Below, one piece after another: positions 24,366 through 37,300 of a DNA stretch of 64,000 nucleotides (the stretch's first letter is position 1; each line of letters opens with the position of its first letter). The notes below the pieces were generated by a model that saw nothing but the letters and a program-made list of their open reading frames with translations, was not told where the DNA came from and made no database searches. The position numbers and the translations under genes were made by a program. Origin of the DNA: Manduca sexta (taxonomy: Eukaryota > Arthropoda > Insecta > Lepidoptera > Sphingidae); contig NC_051129.1 of assembly GCF_014839805.1 (NCBI RefSeq), forward strand, positions 7,196,920-7,260,919, in the 5' to 3' direction.

Positions 24366-24850
24366 GCTTGCCTATAAAAGTAGGTGTTACACGCTTTGTT
24401 TTTTTTACTTTGTATAAGGCAAATGTTTTAGTTTTTTTCTAAGCGACAATCAAACAAACAGGATCTATGTTATAATTATGAATATGTTTGTACCTATTAT
24501 AAACTGTAGACATTGCATGTGTTATCTTAGAAAAGCGTTTTAAGTTTTTAGCATGCGTAAGTACCTAATTAATGTAAGAATGCGTTATTCTGAATGAAGA
24601 TTTAATTTTCATCAGTGAAAACAGAATCTACATAATACCAACTCATTAATAATATGAATAAGATCTTGATGAAAATATAAAGCAATAATAGCCATCATCT
24701 CTTTCTCATTAAATAATTATAAGAACAAAGAAGGATTATCACAAAAACACAAACAATATTTCAACAATTTTATTTAATTCATATAAAATTTTCTAACTAA
24801 GTCTTTGTTATAAGTCTTTTCAAAGAAAGGTCTTGGAGTATTCTCTTCAA
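24366..24850. other. AT-rich spacer and 3' region of the minus-strand gene
   Basis: Contains a TTTATT (AATAAA on the minus strand) near 24768, a likely polyadenylation signal for the 24852-25412 gene. Nothing else seen. Confidence 0.4.
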
Positions 24851-24851
24851 C

Positions 24852-25412
24852 CTATCGAACGTACGCTGGGGCGTAACCGAAAGGAGAGCGTACTAATGGA
24901 GCAGAGGCGTAAGGGAATGGAGCGGCGTATGCAGCGGGGCCGGGGAGACCGTAAGGAGCAGCGTAGGGTGCAGCGGCGTAAGGTGCAGCAGTGTAGGGTG
25001 CAGCGGCGTATGCAGCAGGTCCAGCGATGTAAGGAGATGCGGCGAAGGGAGCTGCGAAGGGCGCAGCTACAGGCGCGGCTAACGGAGCAGCTAACGGTGC
25101 TGCCAGAGGGGCGGCCAAAGGTGCAGCGACGGCGGGAGCAGCCACCAACGGGCTGAGAGCCCTGTTGACCACGCTTACTTGGGCAGCGTAAGGCGGAATG
25201 TTCTGAGGTACCGCATGAGCATAGCCGATTTGCGCAGGCGCCACCAGGGGGGCAGCAGCTACAGCTGGTACTGCACTGGATTCAGCTCCAATGGCGAACG
25301 CCGCAGCGACGAGAACGATCTGTTAAAGAGACATTTTAATTAGCAAATCGATGGTCTTTATAAACAGGAAAACATTAAACAATTTTTTACTTACAGATTT
25401 GAAAGAGAACAT
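24852..25412 (-). CDS. Low-complexity Ala/Pro/Tyr cuticle-type secreted protein
   Basis: Two minus-strand exons: 25412-25395 (MFSFKS, then GTAAGT) and 25319-24852 (after TTTAACAG), 161 residues. The signal peptide reads MFSFKS-IVLVAAAFAIGAES. The mature part begins SAVPAVAAAPLVAPAQIGYA, then has PLAAPLAAPLAAP runs in the middle, PYTAAPYAAAPYAAPYG near the end, and finishes FGYAPAYVR. Ala-Pro-Tyr repeats of this kind are typical of low-complexity insect cuticle proteins. A TATAAAA box lies at 25494-25488, about 80 bases upstream of the ATG. The phase-0 intron after an 18-base first exon is the same layout as the genes at 538, 21455 and 27581. Confidence 0.85.
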
Positions 25413-25487
25413 CTTGCTTAGTTTGGTAGTGAACCTTTCTTAACGAAAAGAAGATTTAGTGTGTGACTATCGAAAAAAAGTGTAGCC

Positions 25488-25494
25488 TTTTATA
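25488..25494 (-). promoter_or_regulatory. TATA box of the 24852-25412 gene
   Basis: Reads TATAAAA on the minus strand, about 80 bases upstream of the start codon. Confidence 0.6.
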
Positions 25495-25499
25495 CCATG

Positions 25500-26160
25500 T
25501 TTATTGTAATTCAGATATCGTTCGACAAACCGAACATTTGACGTATCGCGGACGTTCATTTGCTATTCGCGGTGGCACGCGTGGAGAAATGGATCACATT
25601 GAGAAATTCTTTGTGAAATTTTTCTTTAGATTCGTGAAGTGCATTTATTGATGTGAGGAATTTATAAGAGATCCCTATTTCCGATATGTAATTAATTGTA
25701 ATATGGTTACGTATATTATGTATGACTATATTTGCTCTTTAAACATGCATTTTTAAATACGTAATAGCAAGTTATGAATTATGATTATAAGTAATTGTTC
25801 GCTTAAAATAACTTATCATTAATAGGTACTAGTTTGGTGTGGAACACGTTTCCATTTTTTTCCTTCTCAGAAAAGTGTCGGCACAATCCGGAACTATAGT
25901 TTTTATTGGTCATTCCTTTTGACATTACCAACTTTTTGCTAGTCACTTTTTATTGTTGCAGACATAAAACTTCCAAAAAAATCTATTCGCGCCACTCCCT
26001 ACTACCTACAGTGTCTTAGTTCAGACTTTGACCTATGCTGTACTTTCAGTTGGTCGTCCTCCAGCGGTATCGAGAATGAATACCTACTTTGTATATCGAG
26101 TTTAGACTTGATTGGTGCAAAATTCTATCCGATTTCTATCTTGTGTATTAATAGTTTTTT
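25500..26160. other. Intergenic stretch, nothing recognised
   Basis: The short frame at 25463-25651 overlaps the promoter of the neighbouring gene on the other strand and is not supported. Confidence 0.4.
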
Positions 26161-26163
26161 GAA

Positions 26164-26478
26164 GCGGCGATAGCCTAGTTGGGTGTGGAACGGACTGCCA
26201 AGACGAATGTCCGCAGGTTCAAATCCCAAGGGCCCACACCTCTGACTTTTCTAAAAAATCATGTGTGTATTCTTTGTGAATTTATCGTTCGCTTTAACGG
26301 TGAAGGAAAACATCGTGAGGAAATCTGCACATCTGAGAAGTTCTCTATAGGAATTTCGAAGGTGTGTGAAGTCTACCAATCCGCACTAGGCCAGCGTGGT
26401 GGACTAAGGCCTAATCCCTCTCAGCAGTAGAGGAGGCCCGTGCTCAGCAGTGGGCAAGTATATAATACAGGGCTGATA
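26164..26478 (+). repeat. tRNA-derived SINE, family A, full-length type copy
   Basis: The head GCGGCGATAGCCTAGTTGGG carries an A-box-like TAGCCTAGTTGG, and GGTTCAAATCCC is a B-box. Then follow a TCTGACTTTTCTAAAA segment, the GGAAAACATCGTGAGGAAA core, GTGTGAAGTCTACCAATCCG and the tail TATAATACAGGGCTGAT. It resembles the common tRNA-derived SINEs of butterflies (Metulj-like, from memory); the family name should be checked. Confidence 0.85.
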
Positions 26479-26479
26479 T

Positions 26480-27044
26480 TATTATTTAATAGTTTTTTGA
26501 ATATATTTCATACCTGGCTGTAAAGTACCCGTCGTATATGTCAATATAAAACCTGGACGTATTCGGGCGTCTATAAATCCTGATATAGGTCAGAATAATT
26601 CCGACAACTACGACGGGAAGCAAGTTTTCTATGCAGGTTAATATACTCAAACTACACTGAACTTACCATCAAATCCAGTGACTGATAAAGAAACTTGTTC
26701 TAATGTTTCTTTACAACTCGCCACCCGTCTAAAGACACGCCCGTCACAGACTCGTTATCGCTTTCTAAGCTATCAATCTTAGGGAAAGAGTTTTAGCAAT
26801 CCCACCTAAAATGTTTAAGAACCATGGATTAACTCGTAACTGCAAAGGAAATTAGGATCGGGAGTGGTTTCATAGCCCTCCGAAAATCTCACTCATAAGC
26901 GCAACAGTATGCTGCCGCTTCACGTTTCCATTCTGAGATAGTATTGCTATTCCGAACGAACCATTCTATTCGCGTTGTAAGCGATCACGTCTACTGGGTG
27001 AGCATCTGTGTGGCACCTTTAACATTTTATTTTAAGCCTAGAAA
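26480..27044. other. Spacer between SINE A and the duplicated block
   Basis: No gene seen. The left edge of the duplication falls near 27045, or beyond it if copy A continues left of the window. Confidence 0.4.
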
Positions 27045-27494
27045 AAAGTTCATAGTTCTTTCTTCAACCTCCATATTATCGAAGATGATTATAATGCTCA
27101 TACTTCCTATCTATATTCAATAAACCTATTAAAATGCGACTTCATTTTATTTTCCTTTTAAAATTGTGGTTGTCCGTATAAATAATAAAGTCTGACTCCA
27201 TAACTTTGTTCTCTTGGTTTCACCATTACCCATAAAAATAGATAGTGATCCAGGTAATTACCATGCACGTACCATGGGTTGTGTATGACAAATAACAATA
27301 ACGTAAGACTGAACAACTCTCTATGTGCATTATATAATGTAGTGAAATTGGTGTGTACAAAGTCGAAATTAGAATGCTCCGTCCGTCAAACGTGTCTGGG
27401 CCAAAAACCACAGTGCCAACAATGTCCTGCGCATTATTTAGATACGCGCACGCGCATCGCGTCCGCGTTGTTGCCCAACAGAAACAAAAGGCAG

Positions 27495-27501
27495 TATAAA
27501 A
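27495..27501 (+). promoter_or_regulatory. TATA box of the duplicate cuticle gene
   Basis: TATAAAA, with the same surroundings as 452-458, including the CpG-rich run about 50 bases upstream. Confidence 0.6.
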
Positions 27502-27580
27502 CATGCCGATACCCTGGGGACCACACAGTCCATCGCTCTTTTCAGTGTAATCAACTGAGCAGTCACATAACCTAAGCAAA

Positions 27581-28178
27581 ATGATTGCCAAATTCGTTGT
27601 AAGTATATTAAACCAAATTTTTGTAGGCTTAACAGTTTAGTGTCTTTATTATACCGATGGAAATACTACCATTTTCGATGTCAAGTAATAAAAATATTCA
27701 AGATAAAGAGATCTTTATGGGGTGTAGACCAAGTACACTGGAAAATGGGACATCTGTATCGTGGTTATCATCAATGACAACGAGCATTGTTTCCGAACAT
27801 CCCGACCAATATTAGAAATATTGATGAGGTTTCTCCTTATTGATGCAAAATAAAAACTGATCAAAATGTAATTCGTTCTAGATTGTTATCGCCCTGGCCG
27901 TCGTTTCCATCAACGCGAGTATTGCACCACTTGCTGCTCCTGCTGCAATTGTGGCCCCTGCAGTGGCGCCGGCGGCGTACATCGCGCCTTACGCCAGCTC
28001 GTACTCGGCTCACGCAGTGAACCACGCCGTCGCTGCCCCTGTAGTAGCCCCTGCGCGAGTAGTGGCCCCTGCCCCTGTGTTCGCCGCAGCCCCATATGTA
28101 GCCCACGCCGCACCGCTCGTGGCCCCCGCCGCGCCTGTCCTAGCCGCCAGATACCTGTCAGCCCCTTACTACTTATAA
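27581..28178 (+). CDS. Low-complexity Ala/Pro/Val cuticle-type secreted protein, copy B
   Basis: Exons 27581-27598 (MIAKFV) and 27882-28178, giving 104 residues identical to the product of 538-1136 except for Val instead of Ile at residue 13, in the signal peptide. The splice sites and TATA box are kept, so the copy should be expressed if it is a real second locus. The intron is one base shorter than in copy A and has several substitutions. If the assembly has kept two haplotypes, this and 538-1136 are alleles of one gene. Confidence 0.85.
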
Positions 28179-28179
28179 A

Positions 28180-29080
28180 CGAATTTGGTAACCTCATTGC
28201 CTAGTGACTTGCTCAATATTGTATATTCCTAATTGTTATTGTTTATAATATGTGAAATATAAAATTATAAATCAGACTTGTATTTACTTATTTAATAACC
28301 GCTAAAACAGCAATTTGAATGCGAGCAATTTATTAATAAAACACCGGTCACGAGCGAGTGAACCTTGTTTGACAAGTATTCAAATTAATGTATGTGTACT
28401 AATATTTATAGAAATAAAATATGTTTGCTTATACTATTTTAGAAATTTAGTACAAGAAAGCAATGAATAATCTAAATAAGATACAATTGCACTTCATAGT
28501 TTCATCTCAGTTACACTTTCTACTCATTGTTTTAATGTTTTGAACGGTTAAGCTTCCGCTACTTTACATTTAATAGCCACATTGTTAATTTACTACACTG
28601 AAAGATATCTTAACCATATAAATAATTTTTGCAAATAAAAAATATTTACCACTTTTCTCACGGTCATTTAAAAACACTATTAATTATCTGTTAAGTAATG
28701 TGTATTTTACTAACAAGTGGCACATGTACCGCTTTGTACTAAAACTTAGGTAGATATTAAATTTAATGTGCCTAATGTGTCAACACTTGGACTTTAATAT
28801 CCGACAGGTTAGCATGGGTTAGCCGGTTTGTTTACTTTATATCGTGATAACAAGCTAGTATCAACATGCGACCTCCTTTTGAATTTGATTTAAAAGGTGA
28901 TTAGAGGTACAACTAAATTATTTATTGAGACTAATTACAAATATTTGGGACAAACGTATTATAGTCAAACATTGTATATTAATTTATTTCAAACGCAAGA
29001 GAGGGTAATGTCTCTCGAGCCGACATATTCATATCGACAAAGAGCTATTACGACATTACCACTTATACATAATATAATAA
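28180..29080. other. AT-rich 3' flank of copy B, no gene
   Basis: Same content as 1240-2040. Confidence 0.6.
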
Positions 29081-29083
29081 TAT

Positions 29084-29399
29084 TAGCCCTGTATAATATA
29101 CTGTCCCACTATTGGGGGGCACAGGCCTCTTTTACTACTAAGAGAAATTAGGTCTTAGTCCACCACGCTGGACTACTGCGGATTGGTAGACTTCACATAC
29201 CCTCGAAAATTACTATGGGGAACTTCTCAAGTATGCTGGTTTCCTCACGATGTTTTCCTTCACCATTAAAGCAAACGATAATTCACAAAGAATACACACA
29301 TATTTTTTTAGAAAAGTCAGAGGTGTATGCCTATGGGATTTGAACCTGCAGTTATTCGTCTCGGCAGTCCGTTCCACAATCAACTAGGCTATCGCCGCC
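29084..29399 (-). repeat. tRNA-derived SINE, family A, complete
   Basis: Runs from the GCCCTGTATAATATACTG tail to the head AACTAGGCTATCGCCGCCC. The B-box is intact (GGATTTGAACCTGC on the plus strand). A G-run at 29114-29119 is a small expansion absent from copy A. Confidence 0.85.
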
Positions 29400-30195
29400 C
29401 ATTATTGGGACTAATTACAAATATTTCGGATAAACATGTTATAATCAAACATTGTATATTACTCTAATTGAAACGTGAGAGAAAATGGTCTCATATTTGA
29501 CGAGCCGACATATTTATATTAACTAAGCGCTATAACACCACCACTTATATAATTAATTCCAATGTGTTATAAATAGATGTTGCTCGCGGCATTGCTCACG
29601 TGAAAAGCCTTTTCCGTTACAAAAGTCCCTAATCACTGTAGCGATTTACAGCGTTACTATTAGGATGCACGCGCAATCTACAAAAAAAATAGATTATAAA
29701 CTTCCATTATTACCTACGGCAACAAGTTACTGGCATAAAAATATGCATATTTATTAATCCAAGACATATTCTATGCATGTGCCAAATTTCATCGAAATTT
29801 GCTCAGCGGTTTACATGATTACTTATAAGAAACATCCAAACATTTTCACAAACTTTTACATTTATAATATTAGTGGAAAGAAGATAAGATGAAATGATGA
29901 TCGTAATTGCTGAACGAAGTTTATACGTATACTTACCGACATTTTTTTACATCTAGCAAAATTTCAACCACCGTAATTCAAATACAAAGTGAAAGACCCG
30001 CCATTAATTGGCCAAAACGCCTTCCGGAGTCAGCCAGTATATGCCCAGTAACACGGGAAGCCATAATTCTCTTGTCTGTGTTCCTACTCAGAATAAAAAG
30101 AACGCAATATTTTAATAAAATACCTGCTTGAACCCACACTACACTTACCATCAGTTTTAATATAGTATATGTAGTACCAGTATAAAAAAATACTT
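29400..30195. other. Intergenic stretch with an old interspersed repeat
   Basis: 29400-29500 partly repeats the GGGACTAATTACAAATATTT..GA.AAAC sequence seen at 28930-28990, a short local duplication on both sides of the SINE. The rest holds repeat D (29740-29880). Confidence 0.45.
29740..29880 (+). repeat. Interspersed repeat D, end fragment
   Basis: Has GCCAAATTTCATCGAAATTTG followed by an end TTTATAATATTAGTGG. The same ending recurs at 33285 (reversed) and 36365-36426 (twice). This resembles widespread lepidopteran retroelement or Helitron ends; class uncertain. Confidence 0.45.
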
Positions 30196-30465
30196 TTGGC
30201 ACACACACACATACATACATCATGCCTTTATCCCCAAATGGGTAGGCATTGTCGCAACTAAGGCATCAACTTTTTGTCCAGTGTGTTCCGTCCCGTGATG
30301 TGATAGGGGGCAAACCTATCGCCATACCGAGCACAAATTCAAAACTCCGGGCTGATAGTGAACAGAAAATCCAAATACCACTTTTCCCGACCCGAAATTC
30401 GAACCTGGGCATTTAGCAGTGGTCATACCGCCGACGCAATACAACTACGCCACCAAAGCAGCATA
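30196..30465 (-). repeat. tRNA-derived SINE, family B
   Basis: Reverse copy with a CA-repeat tail at 30198-30218, the CCCGTGATGTGATAGGGGGC segment, and a degraded head at the right end. Confidence 0.8.
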
Positions 30466-31146
30466 TTTAATAAGCATATTTTAATATTACTTTCATACTT
30501 GTGGCATCATTAAAATAAGAAATGGAGCCATGTCTTATACTGATTTACAAAGTTTCACCGTAGTAACATAAGGTAAATTGAATCACAACTATGATTAAAA
30601 GTATTTAATCAACATAATTACGGTAATAGAGTATTACCAAAGTGATATGATAGAGCTGACCGTGTGACGTATTTGCACTGAACAGTGTCATTGAAAACGC
30701 CCTGCCCTCATTACGTTTCTTGTTTACAAGCGGCCACGACGGCTGGCCAATTTCATCTATGGACAAATAAATTTTAGTCAACCAATAGCTATTAACTAAG
30801 CTCTAGCTAGTACGACATTGTAAATTTGATCTGTGGTAATATTTTTTTTATATAATTTTATGTGAGAAGAGTATCTGTACTGAGAGCTTTTGGTAATAAA
30901 GCTCTATACTGTTCAAAATTCGATCGTAATTCTGACATATTAGGTGTCAACTCATATTCTATCCAGTCATTATATGGGAAAAAATGGAATGTGGAATACA
31001 ACAATGCTTTGATATGCTACTCCGCGGCAGAAATAGGACAATACAGGTATCTAACCAAACGAATTTACTACGAAACATCTACCTACAAGTTACATTTTAA
31101 ACAATACATAGTTTTATAATACAAAAGAAGTAGTAATTATATTATA
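30466..31146. other. Intergenic stretch, nothing supported
   Basis: The open frame at 30862-31119 (85 codons) has no signal peptide and no recognised domain. I do not call it. Confidence 0.4.
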
Positions 31147-31394
31147 CATCATGCACACATACTGACGCACCGATGAGGTAGCCAGAGGCTCAACTGGTGC
31201 ACCCACTTTCCACCATGTGTATTCCGTCCATTACGTTATAGCGGACGAGCTTATCGCCATATCGGACACAAATTCCAGACTCCGGGCGGATATTGAGTGG
31301 AAAAGCTAAATATCACTTTGCCCAATTGATCGAACGCGAGACCGCAGCACTGCAATCATACCTTAAAACAACTACAGAACCGAGTCAGTCACAT
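31147..31394 (-). repeat. SINE family B, diverged
   Basis: The TTATCGCCATATCGGACACA, TTCCAGACTCCGGGC and AATATCACTTTGCCC segments are clear. The tRNA-like head is heavily mutated. Confidence 0.75.
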
Positions 31395-34240
31395 ACGTAA
31401 TGTTAAGTATTAAACACATTCCACAATAATACAATACGGTTATGAAAGACATTGAATAATTATTGAGTCAAGTCTTGTACATTATAATAACGAATTGATA
31501 TGCGAATAAATAACTGAATCTATTATAGCCTGGGAGATACATTGTTATGGTATAATGGGAGGTGTAAAACTGTTACTAAATATCTAACATAGAATTGAAT
31601 GTGGTATATAACTAAAATAAAAATAGAATTTACGTTTTATAAAAAAAAATGGGTGAAGATAACTTTAGTGGCGTAAAAACAGAAATTATATCACAAAATT
31701 ATTCTTAAATAAACAATATACGAAATTAAAGTGTTTAATAACATATTTTAAACGAAAATCTGATTTCAAATATAGTTAATTTTCTTTTACTAATAATAGT
31801 TTCGATCAAAATATCCCTTTTCACACCTCTGCGTCGTACTTGCCCTATTTTACTGATATTTCAATTTTTTTTTACCGACTTAAAAGATGGAGCAAATTAT
31901 CAATTCGACGTGTATGTGTTTTTTTTTTATAAATTGCGCATTTTATTTTCAAATATTGCTTCTAGATAATACTCGCAATTATTTATCCATTTCTTGATCG
32001 AAGGTGAGATGGAATCAGGTGGAGGTGTCGTCATAAATCAACTTTTTGCTTGAAAGATTTTTAAAACCGGGTTGATTATAATTATTCGTTTCGAACAGGA
32101 GTATAAATGTAAATGAAGTTTATGGTACATTTTTTGTTAGTCTGATAAATAAATAAAATACACAAAAACTAGACGTGCCACGATATAGTCTCCCATGGTA
32201 ATAAGAAGTCAATTAAGATGATAGGCGAGTATATCGATTTAACCTTTTATTGACTTTATCGCGACCGAAATAAATCGACTTACACAATTTGATAACGTGA
32301 TCAAATAATTTAATCCCTAACCTACATCAAACATGTAATAAAATGGTTTTGACAATATTCGTCATCACCTTTTGCTCGTGGCTCTGCGTGCGTAAAAGTA
32401 AGTAAAGTATCAAAATTGGTCATTCTAACGAGGGCATAACCATAACACATGTGTAGAATTAAAAATATCCACACCTAACTACTAACCGCAGTACCGTTAG
32501 ATTCGAAATGTGGTCAAATTCTGTTTATTTTTTAAAAGTGTCCGTGTTTTTTTTTAAGTTTTAAAACTGAAATATTTTGTTGTCTACTGTCTGTAGACAG
32601 TCTCTGTCAACAGAGCAATTAGGATAACCTATCTCTTAATTAATACCTATAGTTTTTATTAATCTTATTGTATTATAAACTGGTATTTTTTTATTTATTA
32701 TTATCATGGTATTTACACGTCTTGTGTTTCTCCTCGCAATTCACGGTTATAAGAAGATTGGCAATGGTCAATTACGTTACTCTAGTTGTAGATTATTATA
32801 CTCGAAATTTAAATATGGGCTGAGCAAAGAGCCATCGCTAATTTATTAATAAAAAGATGTGTAATCGACGATATAATTTAATGAAATTTCAAAAAACCTT
32901 TTTAGTAATATTATAAATGTCCAGGCACTAGGCTGTGCCTGGATCGTTGCTGTCGGTTTTAATTTCATATACTATGTATTTTAATATATCATTATAAAAA
33001 TGTATTATTCTAAAGTATAGGTGTTATGTATGTATGTAATGTTATATTATGTTTGTATAATGTTATACTCTGGACTAGTTATCGGTATAGGCTTTGCTTA
33101 TAGGTTGTTGGTCAATTAGTAAGTGATAATTTTATTACAATATTACCTTAAAGTTAAATAGAGTAAAATCAATATATTGACAAACTTTCAGTAAAACATT
33201 TTTGATAGACTCACATGAGATTAGTGAATCTTCAAATACTCAGGAACACAGAAATTATTACTAATCGTAGCAGAACTTTATATTATAAATGCGATACTTT
33301 GTGAATGTTTATAAGAAGTAAACATAGAAACAGTTGAATGGATTTAGATGAAATTTAAAACGCATGTAGATCATGACCGAAATTAACACATAGGCTATTT
33401 GTTATTACGGTAATTTTCTCGCATGGGCAATAATGGAATTTTGTAATCACATATGTAGATAGATGGCGCAGGCGTCGTACAATTGACACTATGAACTGTA
33501 TTCTAGGGATTTTTATAACGGGAAAGATTATTCACATGGACGAAACTGCGAACAACACCTAGTACTTTAAACAGTAATTTACCAAATACCGTTCATTATC
33601 TCGTACACTCACCAATGAATTAAAGTATTAAATTTTTCCTATATTTTCTGAACATTTATTTAATATTAATAAGTAAGTATCTACTTTTAAACATCTCGTT
33701 ACAACTATCACTATGATTATATTTTATAACAGGAAACATAAATGCCAATGAGATAAACGTGTAATTATTTTATAACATATACAATTTGCATTATTTCAAA
33801 ATTAATACCGGTTTCCCGCAAGTAAAAAGGTTTATTGTAATTTTATTCTGATAAAAAGTTGCCAAGGCACATACCCGCACTTATTTATATTAACCATAAG
33901 ATATTTGCAATGACAATGATGTAATAACAGATAAATATTACAAATACATTTTCTATGAGTTATGAATATTATTAAAACGAGTTGGTATCTTGATAAGGAA
34001 CTACCCACTGTACAATGTTGATTTGAAAGGCCAACATTATTCATTCGCCCCATTTAGTAGGCACGTAATTATTACTTATAAACATTTATTGATTTTCAAT
34101 CATTTATTTACTGTGATATTTTTAAAATTTACTTTTTTTGCTGACCCTAAGTGCAATTTAGCGAAGGTTGATACAGTTGACCTAGGCCCAGGCAGGAGGT
34201 AGGGTTAGACGGATTTGGTCGAGTCATGTGCCTTAGACCT
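31395..34240. other. AT-rich intergenic stretch with one repeat fragment
   Basis: About 2.8 kb without a supported gene. A 55-base open start at 32343-32397 could be a signal-peptide exon (MVLTIFVITFCSWLCV, then a GTAAGT), but it has no TATA box and no matching second exon that I could find. Repeat D lies at 33285-33480. Confidence 0.4.
33285..33480 (-). repeat. Interspersed repeat D fragment
   Basis: Starts TATTATAAATGCGATACTTT and continues with GATTTAGATGAAATTTAAAA and ATGTAGATCATGACCGAAA. It is the reverse-orientation relative of 29740-29880. Confidence 0.45.
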
Positions 34241-34246
34241 CAGCCC

Positions 34247-34253
34247 TATAAAA
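34247..34253 (+). promoter_or_regulatory. TATA box of the three-exon cuticle gene
   Basis: TATAAAA in CCCTATAAAAGCG, 90 bases upstream of the ATG at 34337. Confidence 0.6.
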
Positions 34254-34336
34254 GCGTGTGTTAGCAGGCCCTAATCACATTCGCTCTTTCATCCTACTTC
34301 TACAAACCATCAAGCCGTCCCTACCCACCCTTCAAA

Positions 34337-37300
34337 ATGTACAAACTGGTAAGACATCGCTTAAACTTTCTTCTACATTTTTCCTTTTAACACTATTTGC
34401 AATTCAAAACCTCATTACGAACTTTTGTTGGTTACTCTGATATAAATAGAATACTAGCTTAAGCTACACTTAACATAATGGTGACTCAATTATATGGAAT
34501 AGATTAAGTGCCTATACGTATATTACACGACTAGTTGCTATGCAAAGAGCTAAAAGTAAAAAATAAACTAATTAAAAATTATTTTTAAATCTCTGAAAAC
34601 ATATAATTTTCCCGCTGTGTCAAAATTCTCGCAATTTTTTTTGTGTTAAGTTGTAAAGCAACAGCGATTTAAAATATTCGATACAATCTTAGGTTTGGTT
34701 TATATGTACAAGAGGTGACTCTTTAATCCATCTTTGTGTCCGATATATCGATCTATCCTTACGAAATGACGATAAGGAAATATCCAAAAATACCCAGTTT
34801 TACCGTCTTATTCAAATTAGTAAAATTATTATTATTGCTTTACTTTTAAATAGATCAAGATAATGCATAATAAAACTGATTATATATAACAAATGCAATG
34901 ATTCATGTGCCACTTTTAAGTGTATCGACAGTTTTTGTATGCGCTGACATTCTTCGTAGCGACAACGACCCGCCGAGGTCGAACACTACCATCCGGTAGA
35001 CGATATGTTACACTTTTTATTCATTTATCGAGTCGTAAATCATTCAAATAGCTGAAATTATATTTTGAGCTATAGTGCGAAGCAGCAAATGGGCTGTACA
35101 AACAGCTATTTTGAAATTTTAAGCTTTAGTTTGTAATAAGAAGATTGAGTTTTCTTTTCAATCGATGGCACGGAACGTTCCAAAACGAGTACATAAAATC
35201 TGATTGTATTACAAGAATAATATAACCTGTTCAGAAGTTTATACCTTTTTTGCATGTCTAATAAATATATTTTAATCAGTAAACATTTACTTACATCGTG
35301 TAAATTGGATAAGCGATTGTCGCTTAAGATATAATTATTGTTTATAAAAATTATTTTAATGACCAAAATTTATTTAGTGTCTTATACTTGTAAAATTAAA
35401 AACAATTAAAATAATTATATTTATTATAATAGCCAAAGATAGATGTGGTTATATGTAACGAAATGTGTTTAAAAAAAATTATAAATTTGAAAAATATATG
35501 TTCAAGTATATTTTTGTACCGGTAACTATCGACTTGGTTACAACAGATCCCACTTATAATCCACAGAAATAATATAAATAAATAATATGTAATAATAACA
35601 AAAAAAACAATGTATTATAAAATCGTGAATTAAATTATGTAACAATATGAATTATTCAATCATAATGGTTGATGTCTCATCTACTTCCAGTAACGATCCT
35701 GAGCCGAGGTTCGTAACTCGTAAGTGGGTGGCCCTAAGCATGGTTGCTTAATTTTCAAGGGTTGCGAGCACCTATTATATCTCTGACTTTTCTAAAATTA
35801 TGGTTGGTATTCTTTGAGAATTATCACCTGCATACCTGTTCTCTATAGGAATTTTGAGGGTATGTGAAGTCTACCAACCAATCCGCACTAGGCCAGCGCG
35901 GTGGACTAAGGCCTAATCCCTCTAAGTAGTAGAGGAGGCCCGTGCCCAGCAGTGGGACAGTACAGGGCAGGGCAGGACAGTACAGTATAATACAGGGCTG
36001 ATGGTGATGATGATGATAGCGAAGTTAAAGTATTCCTTGCTTTGTGTACAAATGCTTTATTTAATATACAAAAAGCACCACCTGGTACTGATACTATTCC
36101 GAGCATTAAGTTACGCAACCTCTAGGGTTCTAGATGATCCATATAAAATCTATGTCATGTAGTTGAGTAATCCACTAATTTTGTAAATACTAAGTGTTTC
36201 TTGCGGCCCCGCCCTGTTCGCCATAATGAATACACTATGTTCTACTTTTTTCCGATAAAAATCTGATCTAATCTAGGAAATCAATTGTGTGCCATTTTTC
36301 ATCCAAATCTATTCAAAAGTTTATATTTTTAGTTCTAACAAACATCGAAACATGTTCGTAAAACTTCCATTTCTAATATTAGTGAGAACGTATTTATATA
36401 CATTCTCACTAATATTATAAATGGAAATATTATAACTTCCGCGATAAATATTTTCCCGGAATCTAAAGTAGCCTATAACACTCAAGAGTAACGTTGATTC
36501 CTATCTGTGAAAAAAAAATCCGTTTTATAGTTCCTGAGATTAGTGCGTTAAAACAAACAAACTCTTCAGCTTTATATTACTATAGATTAATTACTTGCGT
36601 ACCTGTATACCTACAAAGGAATTTAGCCCACGCGGATTTGCTGCCCTACAATTGTCCTTTAAGGACGGCAGACTGGCTGAATCATACAAAATTATAACGA
36701 AGTATTTCCCAATCTCGGCTTAATTCTGTAGGTACGGTTAAATAAGATCTAGTTCATTTTGTTTATATTAGAGTAGTCACAAATAATCATTGAAATCAAA
36801 ATAGAATTATGGACGTTTGTTTTATCACTTAAAATTACAAAATAATAGATCATTTACTGCCTCAGTGGTGTAATTGTATTGCGTGCACGGTACGGCAGGG
36901 CTCTGACTCTGAGATCCCGGATTCGAATCCCGGGTAAGGGCAGTAATATTGGGTTTTTTTGCTCAATATCGCCTACAAGTCTAAAATCTATGCCCTAAAA
37001 AATACGTTTATTAATACAATATATTTCTTGCATTCAATTCTGTGTTTTTACCAAACATTTTAATACATTACATTACAAATTATTCATATTTTACATTTAA
37101 TTTCTATTTACAAATACCTGTACATTTCATTTCGAGCATTTCTTTTATCGCTTAGTAACTATTAATTTATCTGGTTATCACAACATAAGGTATGTTTTAT
37201 AGCTGCATGACATATATTTTGATCTGAGCCCTACAACACACATATTTAAAAATCATGAAGGGCATTTATTATATTATCAATAACTACCGTAAATAGAAAT

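Larger units (their letters stand above)
27045..29256 (+). repeat. Direct duplication, copy B
   Basis: Counterpart of 1-2212. It includes the gene at 27581-28178, the whole 3' flank, and a full SINE A at 29084-29399, which in copy A is interrupted by the gap. By eye there are about two dozen substitutions and a handful of small indels, spread evenly over coding and non-coding sequence. Confidence 0.9.

Noticed and set aside
24080..24442. 120-codon open frame with GC-rich composition
   Set aside because: Lies within the retroelement body bounded by a target-site duplication and has no recognised domain.
32343..32397. Short signal-peptide-like exon MVLTIFVITFCSWLCV with a GTAAGT donor
   Set aside because: No TATA box nearby and no fitting second exon found; noted only in the intergenic entry.
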